Positions 24,301 to 36,065 of a DNA stretch of 64,000 nt are shown piece after piece; the first letter of the stretch is position 1; every line of letters begins with the position of its first letter. The notes below the pieces were generated by a model. It saw only the letters and a list, made by a program, of their open reading frames with translations, was not told where the DNA came from and did not search any database. Source of the DNA: Chamaecyparis obtusa (Eukaryota > Streptophyta > Pinopsida > Cupressales > Cupressaceae). Both the position numbers and the translations under genes were made by a program. Where the stretch lies: assembly GCA_027943335.1 (NCBI GenBank), contig BSBK01006431.1, positions 606,001 to 670,000 of the forward strand. Reading direction: 5' to 3'.

Positions 24301-26134
24301 AACCTTTCCGCATACACCGCTTAAGTTGCATAGCGGATATTATGCGAAGAGATACTGGTCTCTGAACCCCTGAAATAACTGTAGCAAAGCCGTCATCATC
24401 CAAACATTCTATCTTCTTCTGGCGGCAATCTAGCTTGGCTCTATGGGCATATAGCCAATCCATGCCAAGTACTACATCATATGATCCCAAAGGGGTAATC
24501 CTAAGGTTTGTGGAAGTGGTCAACTCCCCAATCTGAAACTGAAAATCTCTAACCAAGGAGGTGACCGATACTCTAGAACCGGAAGCCAACTCAACTTCCC
24601 AGCTATCTTTCTGCCTAGATGCCACTAGCCCGCAACGCTCCACTACAAATGGAGATATAAAGGAGTCGGTGGCTCCTGAGTCAAACAAAATAGAAATACT
24701 GCATCCTCAAATCATACTTGCTGACTCAATCACAGTGGCCTGGTGCTCAGCCTGGCGGTTATCCACCGCTGCAAATACTCTATGGGACCTACCTAAGTCC
24801 CCCACAGTGGGCTCTGATCTGGCTGCTCTCTGTCCGCTGCCCTGTGGACAATCTCTAGCAATATGACCCATGCCTCCACAATTGTAGCAAGGTCCTTGCA
24901 CAACTACCTGTGTCCCCTGTGGCCTGCTGAACTGTGATCCACCTCCTCTGGTAGATCCGGTAAAACCACCTCTAGAGGACTGCTGAGTCCCGACAAAAGG
25001 TGTATAAGGTGTGTCTGACCTATGATCCCTCTTCTGTCCCTGACCCTGTGACTGCTTGGGCTTATTGCCCTGATGTCCCTGAGATCCTTTCTGCCTATGG
25101 TCCTGTCGACCCTGCTGCTGAGGCTGCTCCTGCTGTGTCTGCTAAGGGGTTTGGAAAGACCCAGAAGAATACCTATTATTCTTCTTCCATCTATTCCTCT
25201 GAAAACCAGAACCCTGTGATGTGGAATTGTTGAACTGAAACCGATCCCGAGAATCTGATGATCCTCTAACAACCTCTTCGGCTACCTTAGCCCTGTCAAC
25301 TGTATACCGAAGATCTCCGGGAGGTAATATACGTACCATGCCTGCAATGTTGTGGTTCAATCCACTGATAAACCGATTAACCTGCACTTTCTCATCTCTC
25401 ATGTACTCCACATACGGGATTAAATCAATGAACTTGCCCTCATACTGGGCCACTGAAAGTCCCCTCTGCTGAAGGCTATGAAACTCATCAATACGCTTCT
25501 GGCGAAACTGCTCCGATAGGTACCTGGCCTTGAAGAGCTCTAAGAAAGTCTCCCAAGTCAATGTATTAAGGTCCAAGTGTCCCTTAAACTGCTCATGTTC
25601 CCACCATGAAGAGGCTCCAACTCTCAGTAAGTGAATAGCAAAGCGGGCCTTGACATTGCTGTCATAGGCACGCAACCCAAAACATCTGCCTAGGCTATGA
25701 AGCCATGACTCTGCCTCCATACCATCTGTAGATCCCTCAAAAGTAGGTGGACTAAGGCGCATCAACTCTCTGATAGCATCTCCTGTTCTTGAAGCTGGTG
25801 GGCGACCCTCAATCCTAGGTGGTGGCTCTGGACCATGTACTGACTCTGCTTGACCCTCTTCCCTTCTGGAAGGGCTCCTACTCCGTTCTCTAGTCTCATT
25901 CTCTAAACCATGATCCTGCTGGTGACTGAACGGAGGTAGTCTGTCTTGGATAATACTGGCCAAGGTCTGAAAAGCTGTCAATAATTCCCGGTTGGGATCT
26001 GGTGGTGGTTCGGGAGGGGGATCTTGATTCCCTATCGGAATCTCAATCTCCTCTTCCTGAACGGAGGGAGCACGCCTACGGCCCCTCCCTCGACCTCGCC
26101 CGCGTGCATGGGCCTGTCGTGTAACTACTGGCAT
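21392..26134 (-). pseudogene. Gypsy gag-pol polyprotein, single frame with seven premature stops
   Basis: The ATG at 26,134 opens one frame of 1,581 codons that never shifts phase and ends at the TAG touching the polypurine tract. Domains: arginine-rich N-terminus; gag about 25,730-25,300 (SWWEHEQFKG, RFISGLNHNI); CCHC knuckle CYNCGGMGHIARDC near 24,880; protease [10 protein letters not shown] near 24,685; RT about 24,180-23,560 with [28 protein letters not shown] and the catalytic FLDDILIYS near 23,660; RNase H about 23,300-22,889 ([16 protein letters not shown] end); integrase with HHCC finger (H...H near 22,660; CLEC near 22,547), DDE residues in SMDFIVG, SDRDSLF and TERVNQ; chromodomain-like ASWEDAAQMRAQYPHLF near 21,440. 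Stops: TAG at 25,142, 22,808, 22,574; TGA at 24,707, 23,699, 23,177, 22,889. All catalytic motifs are otherwise kept and no frameshift was seen. Confidence 0.95.
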
Positions 26135-26197
26135 CCTACACAAGCAAAGAAGTTCAAATGTCAAATGTGGTGGTTAAGGTTCCTAGGGTTGAACATC

Positions 26198-26209
26198 GCT
26201 CTGATACCA
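26198..26209 (-). other. Gypsy primer-binding site, tRNA-iMet type
   Basis: TGGTATCAGAGC on the minus strand lies three bases inside the 5' LTR end, complementary to the 3' end of plant initiator Met tRNA. It is perfect. Confidence 0.95.
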
Positions 26210-26212
26210 AAA

Positions 26213-29200
26213 TGTGATGCCCAAAAGTTGGGACAAAACACAACCAACAAAATTTTTTAAAAGGTGATAATTTGCAACACACAAGATGTGGGTTAGGAAT
26301 GTTGATGACGAGGTTTCAAAGAATCGGGTGACTATCCTCAACAATGTTGTCTATAAAGGATGCTAGAGGAATATTAATTATGGTTAAGTACGTCCATCTT
26401 CATGATGATCAAAATTATCATTCGTCAACTAAAGATCTCAAAGGTTGACTAAGAGGACATGGTTGATTAATGTTTACGTCATTCCATTAATAGGTCAATC
26501 AACTTTCAAAATAATTAAGTTAAGTCCAATTTGATAAAGGAGTTTAAACTGTCCGTTTCCGAAATTATAGGATATACATGAATTTACTTATTAAATGAAT
26601 TAATAAATTGGGAAATATAAACTATAGATCTGAATCAATAATTATATTTAATTATTATATATTACTTAATTAATAATTATTATAATATATTAACTAATAA
26701 TTAATACATGCTTAAAATAACAATATAGAACAAAATGGAATCACCAATTACTATAAAATTACCTTGCATAACATATTATCTTTCTACACTAATATTAAAT
26801 CCAAAAGCAAAAATGACAAAATAACATAAAATAATACATAACTTTATTACTCACTAAACTAACTTAATAACTATCTAAACATCTAAATTAACTACTAACT
26901 ATACTAACTATCCTACCTAATCATCCTACTGAACAATCTATCAAATCAATCTTTTAAACTTCTAAATATCCTACATTCTACAACTACCCTATCCTCCATA
27001 TTAACTACCATCTCTTTATCCCAAACTCTCCTCACCCACGTGCCATGAGGAATTTAAATCCCAAAAAGGCTAAGGGGGGTGCAAAACAAGGAAGATGAGA
27101 TGTTTTGGGAGAAGGTGTCAATAAATGGCCAAGTTTGGAGTGCCACCTAACCATAGCAAGATTCAAACAATAAAGGAAGTTTATAACATGTTTTATCTCC
27201 CTCCAAAGCTGCGTGGATAAGAAGGCAAGGTTTTAAAAAGCTAACCAATTTGCTTGCTGAGGTGTCACCAAGGACACCATCCCATCCATGAAAAAGTTTG
27301 GGATTAAAGACAAAGACTTAGCATACAACCACCTGCACCTAGGGGGGAAGATTTCAAAAAGGTAAGAGTTGATATTTTGTTTAAAGTTTATTTTATTAAT
27401 TGCTTTGGCAAAAGGTGGCATGTTTTATATTATAATATGACTGTGGTTGGATTTTTGTATGGGAATTCTTTCCCATACAAAATCCAGAGAGCATTTTGCT
27501 CTCTTTAATTTTCTAGGAAGTGCTATTTTTTTAAAGCACTTCTAGTTCATTTTTTTTTTCTAAAAACTTATTAGAGCATAGCAATGAAAATTAGATGGTT
27601 TCTTAAGTGGGATTAGGAGTTTAGGAGATTTAATAGGATAGTGTTCAATCATGAATCACATAGTCAAAATTTTAATCCAATTTAGATCACTTCATAATGA
27701 CAAATTTGTTCATAGTTTCATAGTTGTTTCATGACAATATCATAGAACTAAGGAGTGGTTTCAATCATATAATCAGAGTTCATTTGTGTTGTTCTTAGCC
27801 AATTTAAATCATCTAATGGAGACTACAATCTTCTCATTTCATCCAAATAAGTGATGATAACATATCAATATAGATTCTATCAACTTGAAGAACTTATTGA
27901 AATAATTAAGAGAGTAATTTCAATGGTAAAGGGAGATTTAAGGTCTTTTAAGAGACAAGCAAGTATTCATCTTTCCATAATATGAATTTCATAAACTTTT
28001 CATTATCCCTATTTCCATTGAAATTTACTTCATCCTAGGTTTCAAATTAACATTGCAATGTTCAAGATGAAGCTTGATTTTCTTTACAAGAATTTCATAA
28101 TGAATACATCTTTTAAAAACATCAATTTGACAATGAAAGTTCATTATAGCAACATGCTTATCTTTCTCATTTTCCTTTCTAAATTTACAAATTTACAAGT
28201 GCTCCAAAGAAAGAAGAATTACATCATATAAAATTTACAACAATGCATCCAAATCATGGAGTGATTTCCTCATTCAAAAACATCAAGGCAAGAATTTCTA
28301 ACATCTTCATCTTCATACATCCTGACTTCAATTTCTGCAAGTAAAAACAAGGCAAGGAAAAGACCATGGGAGCTCACCTCCCATCCAAGGTCTCTCATGA
28401 GACCACCCCCGAGCTTGGGGAGAACACATTGAACAGGTTACAATCACACACACAATCACAACAAGATTAACAAACATTGAGAAATTCCCAAATTCCCTCA
28501 AGAAGATAACTAAGGAATTTCATAAATTTCCTTTGTAGGGTGTGGGTAGACAAAAACATGGAGATAACCATTGCATAATAAAACAAGGCCACACATGGAC
28601 CCATATTTCTCAAATACATACAAGGCACACATGGCCAATTTTCCCTCCTTATACCCCCATTGCCACAAAGGCTAAATGCAAGGTTTCTTGGGGAAAATCA
28701 CTCACCCAAGTTCATCTTTCCCCACACATGGAGGAGACTCTACACATGGAGTTGCCTCCATTCCCACACCCCCTCTTGATTTCTCTTCCCTCCCAAGGGT
28801 GAGTGAATCTAAGAGTAAACAACCCAAAATCCAATTACATGAAGAAACACATTTGCAAGCTTGCTCTCACCATGACCAACCATGGGGAGCTAAAACACAA
28901 CACAAAACAATACAAGCTACCACCATGACCAACCATGGGAAGCCAAGAACAAGATCACAATTACAAACATCTCATAAAAACAAAGAGAGCACATGATTTC
29001 CTACCTCAAGTCCAAAGCTATGGAAGAATTTTTGTTGAGCCCTAATCCAAGCTTCAAGCCTTTTTCTCTCTAACTTTTTGGAAGCTCTCTAAAAATAGAG
29101 AATGGGTGAATGAATCATCCTTAGCCAAAAATTCCTCTAAATAGGGCTTCCACACCTAACCTCATAAATAAGGTTCAATCAAGCAAGTTGCAATTTTCGC

Positions 29201-30096
29201 TCAAGATAGAATATGAAATTTAAAAAGGGTCATAAAGTCAATTTTAGGCTTCTAAAAAGGTGAAAATACCCCTAACCCATGGGTACATTGAATGGGTTAA
29301 CAAATTTAGCATAAAACTATCTCCTAAGGCCACTATTAACCCTCTAAACTCATGTCGAGGAAAAAGATCGGAAATGGGGAATGGAAACTGCATTATGGTT
29401 CCTATGGCAAAAAGGTGTGCTAAGATTTCCCTAAAACTCCTAGCAAGTGCTCTCACACAACACACGACGTACCTTGATAACATTTAACATTAGTGTCAAG
29501 CGACACTTTACAAAATAACATTTCACGAAAGGTACGTCCAATGTCACAACATTAAAACACACAATCATTCAAATTACTGTTACGAATATAAATACTTAAC
29601 AACGAGGCCTCAGGTCTCTTAATAGACGGGGCCTTGGTTTAACTAGTTACCCTACGTTCAATGTGATTTCCCCGAATGTGTTTCCATGGTCCTTCCACCT
29701 GCAATACCTAAATGCAGCATCAGTAATTCAAGAAAGAAAACCATTAAAATAACCATATATGATATAGCGAAAATTAATCATTCAATTGCATAATTCAACT
29801 CATACTTCAATTGCATGTAATATTCATGATTTGATTGCATAATTCAAATGAAATTCCATAACGTAATTTAAATATCATCAAGATCATCAGGTTCACAAAA
29901 CATCATATAAAAACATAAACCAAATCTACACATCATGGATCCCATATGCAGAATCATCAAAAGAACAGTGCAACGAGTCAAACATAATATAACAGTAGTC
30001 GACAGAGTCCAAGTATCTCTGAAAGAAACATAATAAAAAAGATAGGCTGATATGCATAACACAGGATCACTATGTGGGCCGAAGGTGGGCCTCACA
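26213..30096 (-). repeat. Gypsy 5' LTR (right copy), 3,884 bp
   Basis: This is the full-length partner of 17,498-21,381. I counted roughly 30 single-base differences and a homopolymer-type difference near 27,530; about two thirds are transitions. In element orientation this LTR drives transcription into gag. The triple hairpin lies at 27,449-27,542. Confidence 0.97.
27449..27542. other. Three adjacent hairpins in the gypsy LTR (right copy)
   Basis: This is the same trio as at 18,734-18,827. The stems of all three are preserved; the few differences fall in loops or spacers (for example G to A near 27,515 and T to A near 27,533). Confidence 0.85.
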
Positions 30097-30101
30097 CATC
30101 A
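30097..30101. other. Gypsy target-site duplication, right copy (CATCA)
   Basis: CATCA directly follows the LTR end GGGCCTCACA and matches the left copy. Confidence 0.95.
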
Positions 30102-30436
30102 TAATTCATAAAGGAAGAATGCACCATACTTATATCCATAATAGGAAAAAAAAGATAGCTTTTGCAAGTAGAGGTTTCCATTTCCAAATAGTAGTGGACT
30201 GGTCATTAGAGAGCACCATGGAAGATTGTCATCACATGATCCTATCACCTTGGGTTGTCTTAGACTGATCCTCTTGGACCTCGACCCCCAAGTAGGAATC
30301 ACATGGAACTATATCAACCTCTCTTAGAGACAAGGTGTACAGTTATGCCTAACCCTACAGGTATATTCTCCCACTCCCACCCTCCATATGGCTTTTAACT
30401 TTCAAGTTACACACATCCAAAATGCTTAAATTACCA

Positions 30437-30620
30437 TGCTAAGAAATCTAATTTTATACCTATGAATTTCATTGGTTTCAAAATCCCAAATTATTTCAAC
30501 ACATCCCTCATTTGTAGACCCACGAACCTTAATTGACATGGCAACACATTTCTTGTAGACTTTGGTGAATAATTCTCTTGCCCTATATTTAATAACTATA
30601 AGAAAGTGTAAATAAAACAC
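30437..30620 (-). pseudogene. Exon-like fragment, copy 2, gene unknown
   Basis: The minus strand reads ELFTKVYKKCVAMSIKVRGS, then NEGCVEIIWDFETNEIHRYK, without a stop for about 55 codons. Upstream, TTTATTTACACTTTCTTATAG resembles a plant intron 3' splice site. It is the better-kept partner of the fragment at 15,612-15,765, on the same strand and on the other side of the gypsy insertion. No known domain is recognised. Confidence 0.4.
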
Positions 30621-30684
30621 AAATCAGTGACCTTACATCAACATCCTTGATTAAACCACATTCTATTCACACAATTCAATTCCC

Positions 30685-30965
30685 TGTCATGCTGACTGTA
30701 CCCATTTCAGAGTCTCTATTGCAAGAAAAAATGATTGTTTTATTGTTTAAAATGATTATTTTATTGTTTTATTATTTTACTGTTTAAAATGATTACAAAA
30801 TGGAATCCTTACACACCCACACTCCCATCTATGATTCACTCATGTGGATCCAATACAAAATAGACTCAAACTTCTACAAAAAATGATTGCAACCAACTTC
30901 TAACTATCTAACTATCCCCAAATAGTCCCCAACCGATTGTAACCACAAAATATAATTAAAATTTG
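30685..30965 (-). repeat. Dispersed repeat family, copy D
   Basis: The reverse complement matches copies A and B: GGGTACAGTCA-type end, then GTGTAAGG, GGATCCACATGAGTG and a GTTGG...TTTGGGGA...GTTAG section. It is in inverted orientation to copy A, about 65 bp away. Confidence 0.6.
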
Positions 30966-31030
30966 TTGTCAAATTGACAACTAATGTTGTCAACTTGACA
31001 ACATAATGACATAATGACTAATGACTAATA

Positions 31031-31240
31031 CTCTATAAGGTGTACCATGTGCAATCCTTCTTATTTTCAACTTTAAAACCATCTCATTTGATTGTTGGTT
31101 ATAACAGTCAGTTTTGTGACTGTTTGGGGACAATTTGGAGTTAGGTATAGTTAGTTTTTGGGGATTTAGGAGTTTATTTACATATTAAGATCCACATGAG
31201 TGGAAGGAAAGAAGTAGGGGTGGGATGTGTAAGAGACAAG
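31031..31240 (+). repeat. Dispersed repeat family, copy A
   Basis: CTCTATAAGGTGTACCATGT, then CATCTCATTTGATTGTTGGT, CAATTTGGAGTTAGGTA and GGGATGTGTAAGAGAC follow the same order as copy B at 32,788. This copy ends after GTAAGAGAC and lacks the TACCCGTGGGTACAGTCA tail. Confidence 0.75.
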
Positions 31241-32787
31241 GGTTGTAAATGCTTCAATCACATTAGCAGCCCTTATTGCATTAAATGTATAATTAATCAA
31301 TAGGTTTCCATGCTTGAATTCTATGCCTGCACCTATATTGAATATCTTGAGGACACCCTAAATATAGTTAGTGTTTTTTATGGCAGTGGCATTGGAATTG
31401 TTACAACTATTGGTGCAATGTTGTGAAATGTATTGGACATTAAATTAACAATTGCAGGTATTAAATTAATAAGTGTGGGTATTAAATCAACAACTACTAT
31501 CACAACCATTAGAATGTGTTCAAGTATTGAATCCTCTCCCCCTAAGTATGATGTGGCCATAATATAATACATAATTTATTTGCATAAACAATCCAACATT
31601 TATACCATTATAGTAAACAGTTTAAAGTAATTATTTGCATACCACTGTATTTTTGGAAGGCTATCGATTGGCAATGTTTAGAGGTACATACATGACATAT
31701 TATATATTTATTGTTATGGATGTTTATCCTTTCTTCCTTTTCATCTGATTCGATTTCTCAACCCCTTCTTTGTTGTTCTTATTTGATATATTTCTTATTT
31801 TAAAATACTCTATTTTGGGTAGTATTGTTGGTTGCAAAGTTCTCTTTCAACTACGTTTTCCAAATTAAACCCATGGTAAATCCAATAAAGGTAATATTAA
31901 AGAATAAAAACATTCCATACAAGTGGCATGAATTATTTAGGAATACAAAATAATTTTGTGTTGTGGTAATGTGGACACTAGTGATCCTAGAGTACTTTAT
32001 GGATGTACAGAGCATCATTTTCATGCATGTATATGTAAAACTATAAATAATTTTTCTATTGATCTAAATATGTACTCAACATAAAACACAACACGAGCTT
32101 GTGACTACAAATGTGCTTATTTTAAGATGTCACATGTATATTTAAACTATTCAGTGATCTAATTCCATACTCATCACCACAGACAACACAAATGTTTGAC
32201 TAAACACAAGCCTTCTTGAAATTTAGTTGTCATGCACTCTAATAAGGTTCCATGACTCAACCAGATATTTCTAGCCATCTTTGCAAGAATTAATTAGCAT
32301 CTCACTTTAATATTTTTTGAAAAGACCTAAAAACACATCATAAGGTATGATCCTATGATTTCATCTCACTATAAAAATGGTGACCATGTATTAAAACAAG
32401 TTTTACAGTATATAGTATATACTAGCTTACTGACTCTAAATTTGATTTCTTGGTAACAAATTAAAGTGCAATTCATGTGAAGAAATATTAATTTTTTTAT
32501 AATATGATATACAACTCTTCATTATTAGTGATCTATCTAATCACTAAGTTTATCTTTTTTAATATACATAGTATATGGTATATACTTTCTTACTGTCCTA
32601 GATTTTCTTTATTGGTAACTCAATAAAAACACATTTATCATGCATTGAAAACTAAGATAAATTGATCAACGCTTAAGTTGTTTAATGGGTTGATACCAAA
32701 CTGAGACAAGAAAGAGAAATGTGAAAAGAAAATTGTTTAATGGAATTTTGGAATTGAATCAATCCAGTGATCATTGGTTACTCCATA
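31241..32787. other. AT-rich spacer, no gene seen
   Basis: No credible frame, RNA gene or repeat was found on either strand, apart from scattered short AT runs. Confidence 0.45.
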
Positions 32788-33055
32788 TACTCTATAATGT
32801 GTACCATGTTCTATCCTTTCTATGTTCAACTTGCAAACCATCTCATTTGATTGTTGGTTATAACAGTCACTTTTGTGACTGTTTGTGGACAATTTGGAGT
32901 TAGGTACAGTCAATTTTTGGGGAGTTAGGAGTTTATTTGTATTAAGATCCATGTGAGTTGAAGAAGAGAAGTAGGGTGGGATGTGTAAGAGACCAAATTT
33001 GTACTGAGACAGTAAATCTCTACCCGTGGGTACAGTCACTACAACAGTGAATTAA
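32788..33055 (+). repeat. Dispersed repeat family, copy B
   Basis: This is the most complete copy: CTCTATAATGTGTACCATGT through GGGATGTGTAAGAGAC, then TCTCTACCCGTGGGTACAGTCA. The unit is about 230-270 bp. It carries no coding capacity, which suits a SINE, TRIM or MITE. I could not find terminal repeats that settle the class. Confidence 0.75.
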
Positions 33056-33354
33056 ATTGCTTATGGAAATGTGTTCTTGAGTGAATAGTGATGTAAGATA
33101 ATTTCCTTGTGTTTTACTCCTATAAGGATCCCAATAACTCAAATCATACACTCATTAATATCTTAATCCATTCTTGTGATCATTCTATCTCCTTGCACCA
33201 AACTATCTATAATGTCCCTATTAGTTTGTAACCTTGGAAATCCCACATTGAAATAGACTCAAAATCTTCAAAGAAACCCGAATGCAACCACCTAACTACC
33301 CAAAACTATTCCATAAAAGTCATAAAACTAACTGTCAAAACTAAATAGACCAAT

Positions 33355-33566
33355 GATCAAAGTTTTTAGATTTTGAGAAAATGTATATTCAGTGGAGGCT
33401 AGAAGGGATATTTGTGAAGATTTTCTAGATCTCTAAAATTCTACAGAATATCTTCTTTACTGAGTTGAGGTGGGACAAAAGTAACATAGGTCTATGAAAC
33501 CTTCACAAATATCCCTTCTTTAGCCTCCACTCATAACTATTCTCAGAATCTAGAAACTTTTCAAAG
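33355..33566. repeat. Foldback (long hairpin), arms of about 65 bp
   Basis: Bases 33,355-33,419 and 33,501-33,566 are reverse complements with few mismatches. The best core is GTGGAGGCTA, then AAGGGATATTTGTGAAG, pairing with CTTCACAAATATCCCTT and TAGCCTCCAC. The loop is about 80 bp. It could be a foldback MITE or a small-RNA precursor. Confidence 0.85.
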
Positions 33567-36065
33567 AAACGGGTGATGAACATGTAGATTTTCCTAAGCA
33601 CTACTTTGAGCTTGCCATGCAACACATGTACTATTGTGAAAAATCATCACAAGTACATATTTTGAAGGGTCTAGTTCCTAGTAATTCTTGGTCAAATTTT
33701 CATGTTTGTCACCTATGCATATACCTTCTCTGATCGACTCTTATATGCACAAGTGATGAAAATTTAGATTTGCCTAAGTAGTAGTGTGATATACTTAAAT
33801 GAAATACACCAAGAAGTACCAAATGATGAATGCTCAATTGTTGTAATGAAAAAGTGATGAACATGTAGATTTTCCTAAGCACTACTAGTAGCTGACCCAA
33901 CAACACATGTACTATTATGAAAATCATCACAAGTCCATTTGTTTTCGGGTCTAGTTCCCAATAATGCTTGGTCAAATTTTCATGTTTGTCAAATGTAAAT
34001 GGAATACTTTGTGCCTGACATACTTAAATGTAATAGACCAAGAAGTACCAAATGATGAATGGTCAATTTTTGTAATGGAAAAGCATCAGAACCATCCATT
34101 TCTAAAACTTGATTTTCTATAATCTTAATAAATTTTTTATAGTCCTAATGATTTTTCTTATTTTTTGTGTTTTGTCCCTTTTTGATTTCCTATGTCTGTG
34201 CTTGGTGATAGGATTTTGAGCATTGTTGACAAAGCGTGTTTCTTTTTTTTATTGTCACGGGGTTCCACATTGTTTCGTGCTCTTGATAAATTAGGCCTTG
34301 AATTTGAATTTTTGTTCACTATTTTATTTCAGCTTGATATTTCATTCATTTTTCATATACACAGAGACTACACATGCTGATAAAAAGATGAGCTATTTGA
34401 TTTAGGTTTACTATTCATTATTGTAAATGGTCAATATTTCTGATGGCACTCCTTGGTGTATTCCATTTAAAAATAATCACATTTCTATGGCTATGATAAA
34501 TGTCCCTCTGTGTTGAGAAAATTAGAGTTGACAAAATGGTTGTTTAGCAACTATATCTGCCATTAAAGCCACTTCATATGCACAAGTGATGAACATGTAG
34601 ATTTGTGTATGCACTACTAGGAGCTTACCCTGCAAAACATGTACTATTGTGAAAAATCATCACTAGTCCATTTGTTGCAAGGTCTAGCTCCTAGCAATGC
34701 TTGGTTGACAAATCTGCATGTTTGTCACCTATGCATATACCTTCTCTGATCGACTCTTATATGCACAGGTGATGAAATTTCAAATTTTCCTAAGAAGTAC
34801 TATGATGAATAGGTGATGAACATGTAGATTTTCCTAAGAACTACTAGGAGATAGCCCTACAACACATGTACTATTGTGAAAAATCATCACAATTCTATTT
34901 GTTGCAGGGTCTAATTCCCAACAATGCTTGGTCAAATCTGCATTTTTGTCACCTATGCATATACCTTCTCTGATCAAATATTATATGCACGCATAAAGTT
35001 TGTATATGCATAGGTTACTTATCACTACTGGGAGTTTACCCAACAACACATGTACTATTGTGGAAATCATATTTTCCTAAGTACTACTGGGAGCTTACCC
35101 AGCAACACATGTACTATTGTGAACAAGCAAATTTTCCTTAGCACTACTAGGAGCTTACCTAGTAACACATGTACTATTGTGAAAATCATATAACAAGTCC
35201 ATTTTCTACTGGGTCAAGCTCCCAGTAATGCTTGGTCAAATCTGCATGTTGTCAAATCTAAATAGAATACTTTGTGCCTGACATACTTAAATGGAATACA
35301 CAATACCAAATGATGAATGCTCAATTTTTGTAATTACAGAGCATCAAAACCATCCATTTATAGAACTTTATTTTCTATAGTCTTAATGATTTTTCTATAT
35401 TCCTAATGATTTTGAACATTATTGACAAAGAGTGTTTCTTTTTGTGATTATTTGATTGATCATCTCACAAAATTAGAGTTGACAAAATGGTTGTTTAGTG
35501 ATTGTATCTACCATTAGAGCCACTTCATATGAACATGTGATGAACATGCAGATTTGCCTAAGCACTACTGGGAGCTAACCCAACAACACGTACTATTGTG
35601 AAAATCATCACAAGTCCATTTGGTGCAGGGTCTAGTTCCCAGTATTTTTTTGTCAAATCTGCATGTTTTTCACATGTTCATATACCAAATGATGAATTCT
35701 CAATTGTTGTAATGGAAAAGCATTAGAACCTTCCATTTCTATAGTCTTAATGATTTTTCTATAGTTATAATGATTTTTCTTATTTCTTGTCTTTTGTCCC
35801 TTTTTTATTTCCTATGTCTGTGCTTGGTGACATGATTTTTCACTATTTTATTTTAGCTTGATATTTCATGCATTTTCCATATACATAGAGAATACACATG
35901 GTGATAAAAAAATTGAGCTATTTGATTTAGGTTTACTTTTCATGATTGTAAATGGTTAATATTTCTGATGGTACTCCTTGATGTATTCCATTTAAAAATA
36001 ATCAGGTTTCTATGGCTATGATAAATGTCCCTTTGGGTTGAGAAAATTAGAGTTGACAAAATGGT
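33567..36065. repeat. Irregular array of nested repeats upstream of the CACTA transposase
   Basis: A module around ACACATGTACTATTGTG, usually preceded by CACTACT(G/A)GGAGCT(T/A)AC and followed by AATCATCACAAGTCCATTTG and GGTCAA, occurs eight times (near 33,617, 33,900, 34,633, 34,858, 35,042, 35,101, 35,161 and 35,581). The middle three are only 59-60 bp apart. Larger blocks are also duplicated: 34,400-34,545 matches 35,928-36,070 (about 1.53 kb apart), and a block with CATTTCTA and TGATTTTTCTTATTTTTTG recurs near 34,080, 35,340 and 35,700. Its position before the TNP2-type gene and the CACTACT words suggest subterminal repeats of the CACTA element. Confidence 0.8.

Larger units (their letters stand above)
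17498..30096 (-). mobile_element. Complete Ty3/gypsy (chromovirus-like) retrotransposon, 12.6 kb
   Basis: Two 3,884-bp LTRs begin TGTGATGCCC and end GGGCCTCACA, with the element flanked by CATCA on both sides. The primer site lies beside the right LTR and the polypurine tract beside the left one, so the element reads on the minus strand. The internal region is 4,831 bp with gag-PR-RT-RNaseH-INT-chromodomain order, which is gypsy order. A C-terminal chromodomain-like segment after the integrase suggests the Tekay/Del group; lineage is an inference. By eye the LTRs differ by about 30 substitutions (about 0.8%), so the insertion is recent. LTRs make up over 60% of the element, which is unusual. 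Confidence 0.97.

Noticed and set aside
33046..33058. CACTACAACAGTG as a left terminus of the CACTA element
   Set aside because: No matching inverted terminus or 3-bp duplication was found to the right of the second CACTA gene, and the site lies in the tail of dispersed repeat copy B.
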